DNA of 64,000 nt from Portulaca oleracea (taxonomy: Eukaryota > Streptophyta > Magnoliopsida > Caryophyllales > Portulacaceae): the NCBI GenBank assembly GCA_029582165.1, contig CM055872.1, forward strand, positions 47,504,195 to 47,568,194. The letters run 5' to 3'. The notes below the pieces were generated by a model. It was not told the DNA's origin and searched no databases. It saw only the letters and a program-made list of their open reading frames with translations. The translations under genes and the position numbers were made by a program. Positions 11,471 through 23,032 of this stretch are shown piece by piece (within the stretch, counting starts at the first letter, position 1; the number at the start of each line of letters is the position of its first letter).

Positions 11471-12730
11471 TGTAAGTCAACTCAATTGACATTGGTAGAA
11501 ACTGTTAAAACTACTTCCTTTTGCAGGAAACTGGGGATACATGCCTCTGCCTTGAAGCAAAAAGGAAACTAGCACCGATGGAGATCGATATCATACCTCC
11601 GATCACAAAGAGACACTTCACAGAGAAGTAATGTGATCAAGATTAAGCTTGTACCCACGATTGTGTGACGAAAATTATCAATTATATATTCTGATATTTT
11701 TATCATATTAAATAATATGAACTATTCTGGAAAAAAGAAAGACCTAAAAGAAGAAGAAAAAAAAGCAAATAAAATTGAGTTTGTAATTGAGGGAGAATAA
11801 GCAATTGATTCATGGTAGAGTAGATTTTTGAGGGAGGACAATAAGCAATGAGCGGCTGGTAGCGATAACAAAACCCGCGAATTAAGACGGGGTCCCACGT
11901 GCCACCCTCCCACACATGTCGTCGTCTATGTGAATGTGAGTCACTGCAACCAAACAATGCCGACACTGGACTTAGCCACAAAATCAATATGTGTATGTGT
12001 ACCATCTGAAATGAATTATTTTCAAATTTAGGGTTATTAGATTTAGGATAAATTAAGATTTTTTTTTTGGGAAATTGCGTTTTTAAAATGAATATTTTTT
12101 TGGAGAATTGTGTTAGATTGGCATAATTTAGGATAAATTGAAATAAGTCAGGAGAATTATAACCATCCTAACAAAAGAATAAGGTATTTGTCCGGTAAAA
12201 TCCAAAATCATACATAAAAGTCGCATTATTAGATGGAAAAAAGCATTCAAAGAGTAAGGAAGAAAATTACGGACCCTACATTACAAGCTATATATGAATT
12301 CAATAGCATAACATAGGTACTACAAGATAAGTTTCAAGTAGAAAGGAGACGATAAAATCTTTACAAAGTTTTACAATGCAATGTGGACACACATACAAAA
12401 TCGGCTAACACATATTGACCATAAAAGTAAGCAGCTGCCCACTTTCACTGTAGGCGGCTTGGGCATGCAGTCCATTCAAGCCAATCCAATTTGCCTTGAA
12501 AATCTTAACTTGATTCCAACTAGATAATCACAAAATTAATTGTATGCAGTAATAGAACTCAGTGTCAACTATGTCTAGCAAGACAAGAATATCATCTGTG
12601 AAATGGGTAAATTTTCATGTATAACTAACCATTCACATAAGTAAACTGTTTTTGATTTATTAGCTGCCAATTCCCAAATACATTTCTGGGTTTGGAATAT
12701 AAACTACAGGATGTTTAGCTTTGTAGGGAG
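11471..12730. other. 3' flank of BOLA2, AT-rich, no gene seen
   Basis: No protein family is recognised on either strand. The stretch next to 12730 should hold the BOLA2 3' UTR, which is transcribed leftwards. Confidence 0.35.
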
Positions 12731-15700
12731 CTAAGCAGTAGCTTGTGAAGTTTGGGAATCTTGGTGCTGTTTCCACTGCTCAGGAGTCAAGGCTTTCTTT
12801 ATGGACAGAGCATGGATCTCTTTCATTTCCTCCTCCAGGGCAGAATTCACCATCCGATGCCTTTCGAGCAGTCTCTTGCCTTCAAACTGCTCTGACACAA
12901 TTTCGATTGCAAAGCTCGCTCCGCACCTGAGAATTTCAAAGACAGATACAGGTCAATGACATCCTTTTCCTTAAATTCTAAGCCGGACAACAAGTTCGGG
13001 CACCCAAATTATCAGTTACATAAGAAGAAACTCTGGACTTACCCTCCAGATGTGTCAATTACTTCCTGCATAAGAGCAAACATTCACTTGATCAGAAAAT
13101 TGGAATTTGTACATTAACATGTGAGAAGCTACAAAATGAAAAATTGGTACAAGCAGCATTATAACCAGAACATATTCTACTGCACTTGCAAACATTCTAA
13201 GAAAGCAAAGTCCATTATTCAACACTTAAGTCCCAAACAATCCCCTTTAAGGAAGTGAACAGACCAGCTACTCAAAGCCAATACAGGCTGAAGCCTGGAA
13301 GAGTAGCCCTTTTTGGAGTTGCAGGGCTTCAGTTTACTATTACTATGCTGTGGGGGGGGGGGGGGGGGGAAATTAGGGAGCATTTGGTTGTGAATGTTTC
13401 CCAAGAAAATTTGTCAACTTCCAAGTTGACCGAATGTGAATTTTTATAATATAGCTTCCCAAAATACCCTTGAAAATTAATTTATAAATTTAATCAAGGG
13501 TAATTTGGTTATTCAAACAAACTTTCCCACCAACCTTGAAAAATTTTCTCAGGAAAGACTTTTTTGGAGAAAAATTTCCCTAGGAAAAAATTACTAAACA
13601 CGCAATGAAATTTCAGACAGTAGTATCTTTCTCAACTTAAGAACTGTAGGGTGTAGACCTAGTAGTAACCAATAAACATGGATGAATAAGCTGAGAACAT
13701 AAAGACAATGAGAAAAGTTTGGAAGAACCAAGTCCAAGACCAATTCATTTGGATGTCCTTCACAACCTATCCTGCAGTAGTCTCTTATTACAGCCTCACT
13801 GCCATCCAGCAATTCTAGTGAATGTCTTGACAGTTAACAGTATACAATGTTTAAACTTTAACACTTAAACCCCCTCCACAGAATAGTATGGGCATGTCAA
13901 GATTAGGTTAATTGTTTGTCAAAGAGGTTGAACAGCCATTGTCTATTTCATTTCTGATTGACAAGTCTTAACTGGTTGCTCACAAGAAGATGGCACACGT
14001 AGGGCTGCAACCGCTCAGGTCAAACCTTGATCTCGATTTGAACACAACTCGGATGTCTAGAGAGGCTCAGCTCAAACTTAGCTTGATTAGGCTCGTTTAA
14101 GTATTTTAAGTAGGAGGTAGATTATGTTGTATGAATATTGGTAAATTATATATTAATTTAGATGTTAAAAATTTAAAATTAGAGCATACATTTTTTTTTG
14201 TAAAGATCTATAAATTTAAACTTTGTTTGGTTATAGTGGGGTGAGCAAAATTTCCGGGACTCCCGGTCCCATCCCGGTACCGGTGAAATCCCAGTCCCGA
14301 AATCCCGATCTCATTGGGAACGGGACCGGGAGTGGGATCAAAAATAAAGTCTCGGTTAATTACGGGACTGGGAGTGGGACTTAGCCTCAACTCCCGGACC
14401 CGGACCCGGTCCCGACTCCCGGTCTCAAATAATATATATATATAAAAAAATATAAATTCCACTGGGCACCGTCACTGAGTCTGTGAGTGAGTAATTTTTT
14501 GGCCCAACACTAAAAGCCCACACCCTAACTCATTGCTAATTACCTGGTACTCACTACCTCCCTTAATAGTTAATCCCTTTCACCGTTTCATCACTTTCAT
14601 GCCAAGTTGCCAACGCCCAACTCACTGGCTCCCTTTCACCGTTTCTCAAAAAGACACAAACTCAGTTGATGAACGGGTTATGTTGGATGCTGAGTGTGAA
14701 TTGTGATACATTTATGAATTGTGATGATGATGAACAGGTTATGTTGGATGCTGAGTTGTGGTTTTTTTGTTTTTGTTTAATTTTCTGGGTTGGTTCTTTC
14801 AAGAAATAAACCAAAAATAATTGCAAATAGGTTAGAAAACTGGGACTAGAAACTCCCGGTTCATTTCCCGGTCCTGGTGGGACCGGGAGTGGGAGCAAAA
14901 ACTTGCTTCCGGTCACAACCGGGACCGGGAGTAGCAAAAATGACCGGGATCCGAGTCCCACTCACCCCTCGTCCATTATAGCCTTACTTGAGAAAAGTGC
15001 TATTTTCTAGTTTAGTTTAAAAAACATTTAGAAATTTATTTGATCTTCAATTTCAGTTCGGAGGGTTTAAAATTTAAAAATTGAGCCGAGCCCAAGTCCG
15101 GGCGGAGCTTCGACTTTGAAAGCTCGACAAGCTTCGAGCCAAGTTTTTCCTAACTGAGTCGAGCTTGAGCTTGCCTTGTTTACACCCCTAGGCACACCTA
15201 TATAGACCTGTTAGTGTTTGACCTGACTCGATAATTCGACCCAGACCTGCCTGAAAATAATGGGTCTTGAACACAATTTTTTCGACCCGAACCCAGAAAA
15301 CGTGCAAATTAGTGGGTTAAAACCGACCCGCTCATTTGTCCCAAAAATTTATTTTTTGAAGTTCAATTATATTGAAATTTGTGACTTTTTGTTGAAATTC
15401 CGGACTATTAAACTACAAGCACTCAAAATAGTGCATCATTGCTAGAAAATAATCATATTTTATTATATATATTGTACAAAATATAACATTTAGAGACAAT
15501 ATTTTTCAAACAAAAAAATGGGAAAAAGTCGTGACAACTGACCATAACTCGTTGGGTTGATTCAAAATCGGAAAATACTGTCTGTTTTACCCGAACCGCC
15601 GGGTTGAATTGAGCTATATGTTATGCATGAGGAGCAAGTATGATTAACGGATACATGATACATAATCATGATGTATGCATACATACATGGTGAGAATGTT

Positions 15701-16051
15701 TTGGTTTTCCAATTGTTTAGTGCGATAAAATACAGAAACATTCAGTAATTCAGGTAGCGTGGAGTTGAAATAGAGTGAAGCATTGAACTCCATAATCATA
15801 AATCATAATAAAAGAAAAGGCATGTTGAGAAGTAGAGTAGTAGGGAATAGAAAACTAGGGTTTTGATTGACACGAAGCATTGAAGCAACCCAGAAACAAA
15901 TAAAGAAGTGATTCATCGAATATATATTAAACAACATCCATAATCATATGATAATAAAAGAAAAGAAAGGAAAAAGAAGTGAATAATGTAGAGACAAGGA
16001 TGAAATTAGCATAATAGAAGAAACAAGAGGCAGAAAAGAATGGAAGAAAGT

Positions 16052-16092
<41 letters not shown>

Positions 16093-16155
16093 GAGGTGAG
16101 TAGGGGTGAGCTTAGAGGTGAGTGAAGACTCGACTTGGTCCTTGGTTACCCCCAT
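12731..16155 (-). CDS. BOLA2: BolA-like protein 2 (cytosolic/nuclear iron-sulfur partner)
   Basis: Three exons on the minus strand: 16155-16093, 13065-13043 and 12926-12731. They give 93 aa with all GT-AG junctions and no frame break; that is the length I recall for Arabidopsis BOLA2. Exon 1 begins MGVTKDQVESSLTSKL. Exon 2 is a 23-nt micro-exon encoding EVIDTSGG. Exon 3 carries the BolA core: Cys30 in GGCGASF, FEGKRLLERHRMVN with conserved His52, and LEEEMKEIHALSIKKALTP. BolA2 proteins pair with monothiol glutaredoxins such as GRXS17 through a [2Fe-2S] cluster held partly by these Cys and His residues. There is no transit peptide, which fits the cytosolic/nuclear paralogue rather than BOLA1 or BOLA4. 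Intron 1 is about 3 kb and full of transposons (13376-13603, 14000-15190). Confidence 0.95.
13352..13369. repeat. Poly-G tract (about 18 G)
   Basis: Uninterrupted G run in BOLA2 intron 1, just left of a Harbinger MITE. Similar runs occur at about 20877, 22544, 24734 and 27563 and a C run near 24587. Confidence 0.85.
13376..13603. mobile_element. Harbinger/Tourist-like MITE in BOLA2 intron 1
   Basis: Starts TTA-GGGAGCATTTGGTTGTGA and ends in TTACTAAACACGC, the inverted GGG..GTTTGGT terminus. Between them are the paired motifs CCCAAGAAAATTTGTCAAC and AAAATTTTCTCAGGAAAG typical of this family in the window. Non-coding. Confidence 0.65.
14000..15190. mobile_element. Non-autonomous hAT element in BOLA2 intron 1
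   Basis: The left end TAGGGCTGCAACCGCTCAGG and the right end TTGTTTACACCCCTA (reverse complement TAGGGGTGTAAACAA) are hAT-type termini. They are flanked by an 8-bp target duplication with one mismatch, GGCACACG at 13992-13999 and GGCACACC at 15191-15198. Subterminal regions repeat GCTCGA, GAGCC and AGCTTG words. A second, unrelated GGGACCGGGAG-rich element lies inside. No transposase frame is present. Confidence 0.85.
14234..14980. mobile_element. hAT-like element nested in the 14000-15190 element
   Basis: Left end TAGTGGGGTGAGCAAAA and right end CTCACCCCTC are inverted and resemble the common plant hAT terminus. Both subterminal regions are dense in CCGGGACTCCCGGTCCC and inverted GGGACCGGGAGTGGGA words, giving strong intramolecular pairing. 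The target duplication is unclear, so the ends are approximate. Confidence 0.65.
15191..15640. repeat. Degraded repeat rich in GACCCG/CGGGTT words
   Basis: Starts near GACCTGTTAGTGTTTGACC and ends near CCCGAACCGCCGGGTTGAAT. It looks like another decayed hAT-type non-autonomous element in BOLA2 intron 1, but I could not define its ends. Confidence 0.35.
16053..16090. repeat. (GA)n microsatellite next to the BOLA2 exon-1 donor
   Basis: About 19 GA units. On the BOLA2 strand intron 1 begins GTAC followed directly by this (TC)n tract, so the splice donor abuts a pyrimidine repeat. Confidence 0.9.
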
Positions 16156-17070
16156 TTCTCTTCTGATTTGATTTCTCTCTACCTGTTGTGAGTTGGGGAA
16201 TTCAATTCTGGGTTTATTAGAGTGAGATGCAGTGAGTAATTTTCATATTGAGACTTGAGGTTTATATCGAGACTTGAGGTTTGGATGGAGGGTATGGAGA
16301 ATTAGATTCGGTGTTGGTCTGTTCCTTAGCGTTGCTACTACGCACAACAAAATAAACACAACTCAATGGAATTTCGAATGTTTTTGTGTTTCCCCTGCAT
16401 TGGACGGTCAAAAAGTTGGGTTTGGGTCAATTTATGTCTGGATCAATTGGACATTAGACGAAAAATTTAATGTCTGAACCTTAGTTTTTTGAAATACTTT
16501 TTTGATCGGACAAATATAAATTCAGATCTATAAATCGAATCAAACAATAAAAAATTGAAAAATATTGTGTTCAAATTTCAGTCAAATCGGTTAATAAAAA
16601 AATTCAAACGGAAACTTTTTGATTATACCCGCTTTTTTCATATCCAACTGAATCAAGTATTCAGGTTTGACTTTTTTTACAGCCCTCAAAAATACTACTT
16701 GCACAGAATTTGGGACACAGAATTGTGTACAAAACGGTGACAATTGGTTGATTTTTTCTTTTAATTTCTTCTTTTAAGCCAATTGTTATGTAAATGGAAA
16801 ACCTTCAAATACGAAGGCCCTCGACCAGTAATTGAACCAACCGCTGTTCTCATCGCCACAATCATTGCTCAGGAGTCATTCTTCTCTGCCATAAACTTCT
16901 TGGACTGTTCATCTGTTTCTAGTTAGCTTCCTGTTGTTTCTTCTCTCTTTGCCATCTTGCAATTTGAAAACTCGAAGCTTTTTCCTACGTTTTTGGGCAA
17001 AGTCGCAAAGATGGGAGCTTTTTAATGTGTTGATGCCCATGATGAAGGAGAATGCGGAGAGATAAACAGA
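16156..17070. other. BOLA2 upstream region
   Basis: The first few hundred bases right of the BOLA2 ATG should hold its promoter and 5' UTR. Positions 16380-16650 contain hAT-like words (GGGTTTGGGTCAATTTATG, GGACATTAGACGAAAAATTT) also seen near 35480-35700 and 60370-60560. Positions 16820-17070 are less AT-rich and continue at 18207-18310 beyond a hAT insertion. Together these could be a decayed gene, but every frame is broken and I recognise no family. Confidence 0.35.
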
Positions 17071-17078
17071 GTCACCAT

Positions 17079-18198
17079 CTGTGTTTAAAATAGCGTGCGT
17101 GGCGCGCTATAGCGCACGAGGCGCTGTAGCGCAACCCACAGCGCTACGAAATGTCGAGGCGTAGTGCAGTTCACGAGGCGCGCGCTATGTGCGCAATGGC
17201 GCGCCACATGAATTTTGTACTGTTCAAATTTTTTTTTACTTTTTTTTTACTGTGCTAGTTTTGAAAAAAAAAGGGAAAAACTTTTATTTTTGGGTAAAAA
17301 CCCTAGCCTGCCTGAAATTCCCTCATTTCACAAATCTCACGCGTGGTGCTGCTTCTCTGCCTCTGTGCGTGCTGCTCCAACTCAGGTATGTCTTCTTCTT
17401 CTTCCTCTGCCTGCTTCTTCTCCTCTTCTTCTTCTGCGTTCTTCTTCTGCTGCTGCTTCTTCTTCTTCTTCTTCTTCTTCCTCTGCCTGCTGCTTCTCTT
17501 CTTCTTCTTCTTCTTCTTCTTCTTCTTCTTCTTCTTCTTCTTCTTTTTCTTCTTCCTCTGCCTGCTGCTGCTGCTTCTTCTTCTTCTTCTTCTTCTTCTT
17601 CTTCTTTTCTTCTTTTCTTCCTCTGCCTGCTTCTTTTCTTCTTCTGTGTGCTGCTGCTGCTGCCTGCTGGTTCTTCATCCTCTTTTTTTTTTTTTTTTAA
17701 ATTTCTGGGCAGTGAGTCACACTGTCACAGACATTTGCTCCTTCTGCATTTCTTTTTCTTTTTATCTTTATTTGCTCTCTGTTTGCTTGCCTACTGTTTT
17801 AATTTGGTTGCTGTGGCTGCTGTTTATTTTGTAGCTTTTGGTCTGTTGGACCTCTAGACTTTAAGAAATTATTGCTACTTGGCTACTTTGCTTAGTGTAA
17901 TGTGTTTTTTTATGTTTTCTTTAAATGACTATGCTTGTTTATCTCTTTTGAAGACTAATTTAGTATTATATCGTATGTCAAGCATATTTGCGTGATTTTT
18001 CGTCATATTAATTGTGTCTAATCTAATTTTTTATGTTATTTTTGAGTTCATTATGTGAAAATATAGCTTCTACATGATTTTGAAGCAAAATTGAGCTTTT
18101 GTGCGCCTCTCGCGTGCGCGAGGCGCGCGCCATCGCCGCGCGCCTCGCGCCTCGGGGACCCTTGCGCTATTTTGCGCCTCGCGCTATTTTAATCCCAG
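17079..18198. mobile_element. hAT-type element with GC-rich ends and an internal CTT array
   Basis: The left end CTGTGTTTAAAATAGCG and the right end CGCTATTTTAATCCCAG (reverse complement CTGGGATTAAAATAGCG) are inverted repeats. They are flanked by a perfect 8-bp duplication GTCACCAT (17071-17078 and 18199-18206). Inside each end lie about 100 bp of GCGC-dense words (GGCGCGCTATAGCGC, GAGGCGCGCGCC), a sharp contrast with the AT-rich surroundings. The centre is a CTT triplet array. No transposase is encoded. Confidence 0.85.
17391..17690. repeat. (CTT)n triplet array with CTG/CCT interruptions
   Basis: About 300 bp of CTT units, broken by recurring CCTCTGCCTGCTTCTTCT-like and CTGCTGCTG blocks. 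All three frames stay open (poly-Ser, poly-Phe, poly-Leu; poly-Lys/Glu on the other strand), which is why long but meaningless frames appear here. It is not a protein gene. Confidence 0.95.
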
Positions 18199-18206
18199 GT
18201 CACCAT

Positions 18207-19945
18207 TGATGAAGGCTAGATGAAATTCTATTTGAAATTGAATAGGGCCCAGGAGGAGCTGAATTTGACTGTGAGAAAGGCCACTTGCATTTGATGGATC
18301 AAACCCGATGCAAAAAGACAAGGGAAAATTAAAAAAAAAAAATAATGCGAATTTACAATTTGTTATGTATGTGACATGGTGATGACGATATTACTTGCGG
18401 AGCATACTTTTAATTTTTTTTGAGCTGCAAAAAGTTTCACGTATAAACTGCCATCACCACGTCACTTTTCAAACGTTTAACTAGATGGTGGATGCTAAAA
18501 GGAAAATGGGTTAAAGTTCAGCTCATCCATAACAAAATTGTAAGCTCGTATTATTTTTCCCAATACCCAAAATATGAGTTTTTTTTTTCCAATTTTTCAA
18601 AGACTAATATGACATATTTGTGTAGCCCTCTTGGCTCTTACAACATCATGTTAAGAATTAAGCAAGAATTAAGCCAACGAGAGCAGTAACTTGAAAAAAA
18701 ATTGGCCAATCTCATAACAAAGAAAAATGAAGATCAAATAAAGCCATTAAATAGAATTGCATGCTCAATTCTTTAATAAACTAAATCACCATAATTTTTT
18801 TCTTTTTTTTTTTTGGTGGAGGGATTTTCATATTTTTTGGAGAAGGGGGTGCTGGAATGGAACCCAATGTCCTGTGCTACGAGCTCGGTCAAATTTGATA
18901 AATATTAGAAGGGGAAGAGAGAGCTCCATTTACGTAGAAATTAACTTAAAAGATTCTGTTTACCATTATGTGTCCCTATTTCTGTGCAATTAGTATTTCT
19001 GCTAACTAAATTGTGTGTTTGGTTGAGATTGGAGAAATGTTTCTGTTGTTCTCCTTCCAATCTAATGTACTCTATATTAGCGAAATATCCATCAACTCTC
19101 TTTCCAATCTAGTGTATTTTTCGTCAAAATATTTGGAAAAACAAAAATTGTATGGAATCGGAACAATTTGCCACTTTCTCTAATTCTTATCTAATATATT
19201 TTTGGTTGTATGTTTGAAATATTTGACGGTTTGTCTTTTTTTTCTAAATATATGAAATGGATTTTATTGTCAAATGGACACCCCTAATTTCAAAGTCTAG
19301 ATCCGCCATTGACCACAACCCCCCCTATCGACAGACAATTCCTCTCTCAAGGTATTTTCATGCCCTCCCTCCCTCTACTTTCTTCATCAAATCAACCTTA
19401 CACACCCTATTCTATCTCAAAATTTACCATCTCTACTCTTAATTCTCCAAAGATTCACACTTAGGGTTTTATACTTCACAATTTCTTCCTTTATTCTCTA
19501 ACATTGGCGCTTCAATTTCATTTTTAGCGCCAATCTTGATTCCCTAAATTTCCGATACAAACCTAGATAGGACACATGCAACCCAATAAAAATTATTCGT
19601 ATAAGTTTGTTTGCAGCGGTCGTCTCTCTTCATATCTGATTGAAGGCAGAATAAGGGTTTTTGCAAAAAAAGGACATTTCATTTCGTAAACACAAATTTA
19701 CAACTTACTTAGTTCCTTTTTAACATGTTTTTAGGTAGCAAGTGTATGTTTATTGCATGACATTGGTGATAGCGGGAAACTTGGTGTACATAAATTCCAT
19801 ATTTGTAGCTTGCTAATAGCAGGCAAGTAGGAGATGTGGAATAAAGTTGATACCTTCATTCACATTAGCTAGCTTATCTGCAGGGGTGGTATTTCTGCAT
19901 TGTTGATTCAAGGAGAATACTTGGGAAGAGGGAATAAGGGAGGCC
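18207..19945. other. Upstream region of RPC8
   Basis: No gene is seen until the RPC8 ATG at 19946. GTGTGTTTGGTTGAGATTGG near 19014, with TTCTCCTTCCAATCT blocks, looks like a Harbinger MITE remnant. The last few hundred bases probably contain the RPC8 promoter and 5' UTR. A CTGCAG about 70 bp before the ATG could be the acceptor of a 5' UTR intron, but I cannot confirm it. Confidence 0.4.
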
Positions 19946-22900
19946 ATGTTTGCTCTCAGTCTATTAGAGCACAAACTGAGGGTGCCTGCTGACAAGCTTG
20001 ATCTTCCTCTCGAAGATGCTATTAGAGGAGAGCTTCAATCCATCTTCTTAGACAAGGTTCATTATCATCAATTCTAATTCCTCAAATTCCTCCTATTTTT
20101 TTATTTACTTGTTTGATGTTCTTATCAAATTGTTGTTTCCTGAAGGTCATTGCAAAACTGGGTCTTTGTGTATCAATTTATGATATCAAATCCATCGATG
20201 GTGGCTTTGTCTTGCCTAATGAAGGTTCCCCCACTTATACGGTGCGCTTTTTTCCCTGATTCTGTTTCTTTGCTACTTGCTCATTACAAGAAACAAAAGT
20301 TCAGGACAGTACTCCCAGTTGTGTACTCCTTCACAACCTTATTTGTATTTGTATAGTGTGGAGCATTGCCCAGTCCCAAAGGTGTGCGCTTTTCTGTGGG
20401 GCGCGAGGCGTGCACTTGACGTGCCTTATGAGTATAAAGTTAAATTTATTCAAAAAAAGTGTAAATTTTTAGGGTATCTAAAAAAACAAGTGATTTTTTT
20501 TTGGGTATTTCCTCGATGTGAGTTTGTTGATGATTTGTTTCACAGGTTGTATTTCGCGTGATCATGTTTCGGCCATATAGGGGAGAAATTATTGCAGCAA
20601 AACTTAAAGAGTCAAACACAAAGGGTTTACGCTGTATGTCTTTATCAATTGGTTGTTTATGTTCAATTGTTCACTTTTTCCCCCCTGATGGTTGCGTTTC
20701 TGTTTCATATATAACTGAATACTATAGTCGGGCATGTAACTTCTAACCCAACTAAAGGTAAAAGGTACCCATATATCTGGCAATGGCCAAAGTGTGGATC
20801 CTGCCATGGTCTCAAAGCTGAGTTGGATCTACATATATGCAGTCTTACCCCTGCTACTCTGCTAGTGCTTATTGTCGGGGGGGGGGGGGGGGCAAAAATT
20901 TGCTGGAAGGTGCCATACATTCTTAATAACTGACCAACCACATTTTTTTAATGCTCTCAAAGGGGACCAAGTTGCTAAACAATTGGCTGGCAGGTGACTT
21001 TCCGGCCATTATTTCTCGGAAAAATGCGACAGTTGAATAAAATTAAAATTTTTTTGAATTTTCTTAGATTAATGCCGACACTGCTCTCCATTGCTCCTTC
21101 CTTCCTCCTTCCTCCTTCCTTCCTCCTTCATCCACCATTTTCATTCTTCTTCTTCAAAAATCTCCATCAAATTTGTCATTTACAAGTACAAAATACCAAC
21201 TTTCCTCCAGTAAAACAAATTTATTCCCATATTCACTAATACTGTCTTTATTCACAGGTAACAATAACCAACAACAAATCCTTCAAATTACTCTATACTA
21301 CCATACATGGATAATGAAGAGAAAGATTTTGTAACTCCAAAGCAAAAATGTAAGCTTTGCCATCAACAAGAAACGGAAAAACTAAACATCACTCGTACAA
21401 CCACAACTCAATGACAAATGAAATTACAACAAAAACATAATTTCAGCAGCAGATATCAGCCATGAACCCTAATTGAAATTCCCGCGAAATAAAAAGTGCA
21501 AAAACTTGAACCAGGCACAATGCCCACCACCTGTTCGACGAATTGCCCAGGAGAGGAAAACCAAACCCAGCAACCCAATTCAATGGAATCCATTTCTTCG
21601 AATTTCATCTCTGTATACTCGCATTTGCCGAACCTCCTCCCAATTTGATCCCTTGAAAATCCGATCTTCTCAAACTCATTGTCGTAATTGCAATTGCCGC
21701 CATTGGGATTAACAAGGAAGCTAGATTTGTTGGGCGCCACCTTTGTTTGTTGAATTAATTGTTTAAGAGCTGGGATATCTGAACTAGGTGTGGGTGCCAA
21801 CAGAGGGGTTCATGGTGGCTGAAGCCGTGAGAGAAAATTGAGAAAATGGAATTTTGTGCAATTACTTAAGGGGAAGGAAGAACAAGAGATGAGGACAAGT
21901 ATGCAAACTGGAAGAACTAGTTAAAGGAGAGACAAGGAGAGAGAGAGAGAGAACGAATTGGGAGAAAATTTTGTCATGCATGAAATGAATTAATTGTCCT
22001 GCTTGTTTGGTTGGTATTTGATGAAGATGAATAAGAACTAAGAAGGTGGTGTTTGGTGGGTTAGTTGATGCTGGCTTTTGAGGAGGGAGGTGTATGTATG
22101 GCTTTTGACAACAGGTCATGTGGGTTTCGCCATTGATGAAGACACAGGCCAAGCTTTTTGAGGGGGAAAGATAAGGGCTACCTTGTCTTTTCAGCTACCA
22201 TCTCAAGGGCTTTTAATACTTTTCATATTTTCCGGCTTAAAATGACTGGAAAGTCACCTGCCAATCAATTGTTTAGCAACTTGGCCCCCTTTGAGTGCGC
22301 ACTAAAAAAATGTGGTCCCCCAATGGTCAGTTGTTAGAAATGTATGGCACCTTCCAGCAAATTTTTTTTTTTTTTTTTTTTTTTGTGGGGGCTTGTATTT
22401 AACATATTTAGAGCCGTTCTGCAGTCTGCTTTTGTGATGGTCCACTGTTGATTCTGATGGATTGTAGGTTTTGATTTCTGGATATGTTTTGTGGTTGCTT
22501 TTGTGATTGTACAGACAAATCAGCCACATTTTTTTGTTGGGGAAGAGGGGGGGGGGGGGGGCTCTGGGATTTTTCATGTATAGACCATCCAGATTTTTGG
22601 AGATCATGCTCTACCTTAGGAAGCCATTATTGACTCCCAATATTTGGAGTTTAACAACAAGGGGTTTCATCATTAAGCGTTAATTATATGTCATGGTTAT
22701 CTCCAAAGGCGGACATTTAAGGTCCGTTTGGTCCTACGAAAACAGGATGGAAAAAAAATCTCGTGGAAAAAAATTAGGAGGAAAATTTTTTTGGGGTAAA
22801 GTAACTTTCTTTCTATTGTTTGGTTTAAGAAAATTTTTTAAGAAAAAAAATGATTTTCCATTCAAATTTTTTTCTTTGTTTGGTTTAAGGAAAAATGCAT

Positions 22901-22996
22901 GGAAAAATAAAATTTGCATGGAAACTTGTAAATATCAAGTTTTATTTTTCTATAACATATAATATGATTTGCGAGAGAGAGAGAGAAGAGAGTGTT

Positions 22997-23032
<36 letters not shown>

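Noticed and set aside
17189..17857. Long open frames rich in Leu, Phe and Ser over the CTT array
   Set aside because: They are translations of a triplet repeat, open in all three frames and on the reverse strand, inside a transposon.
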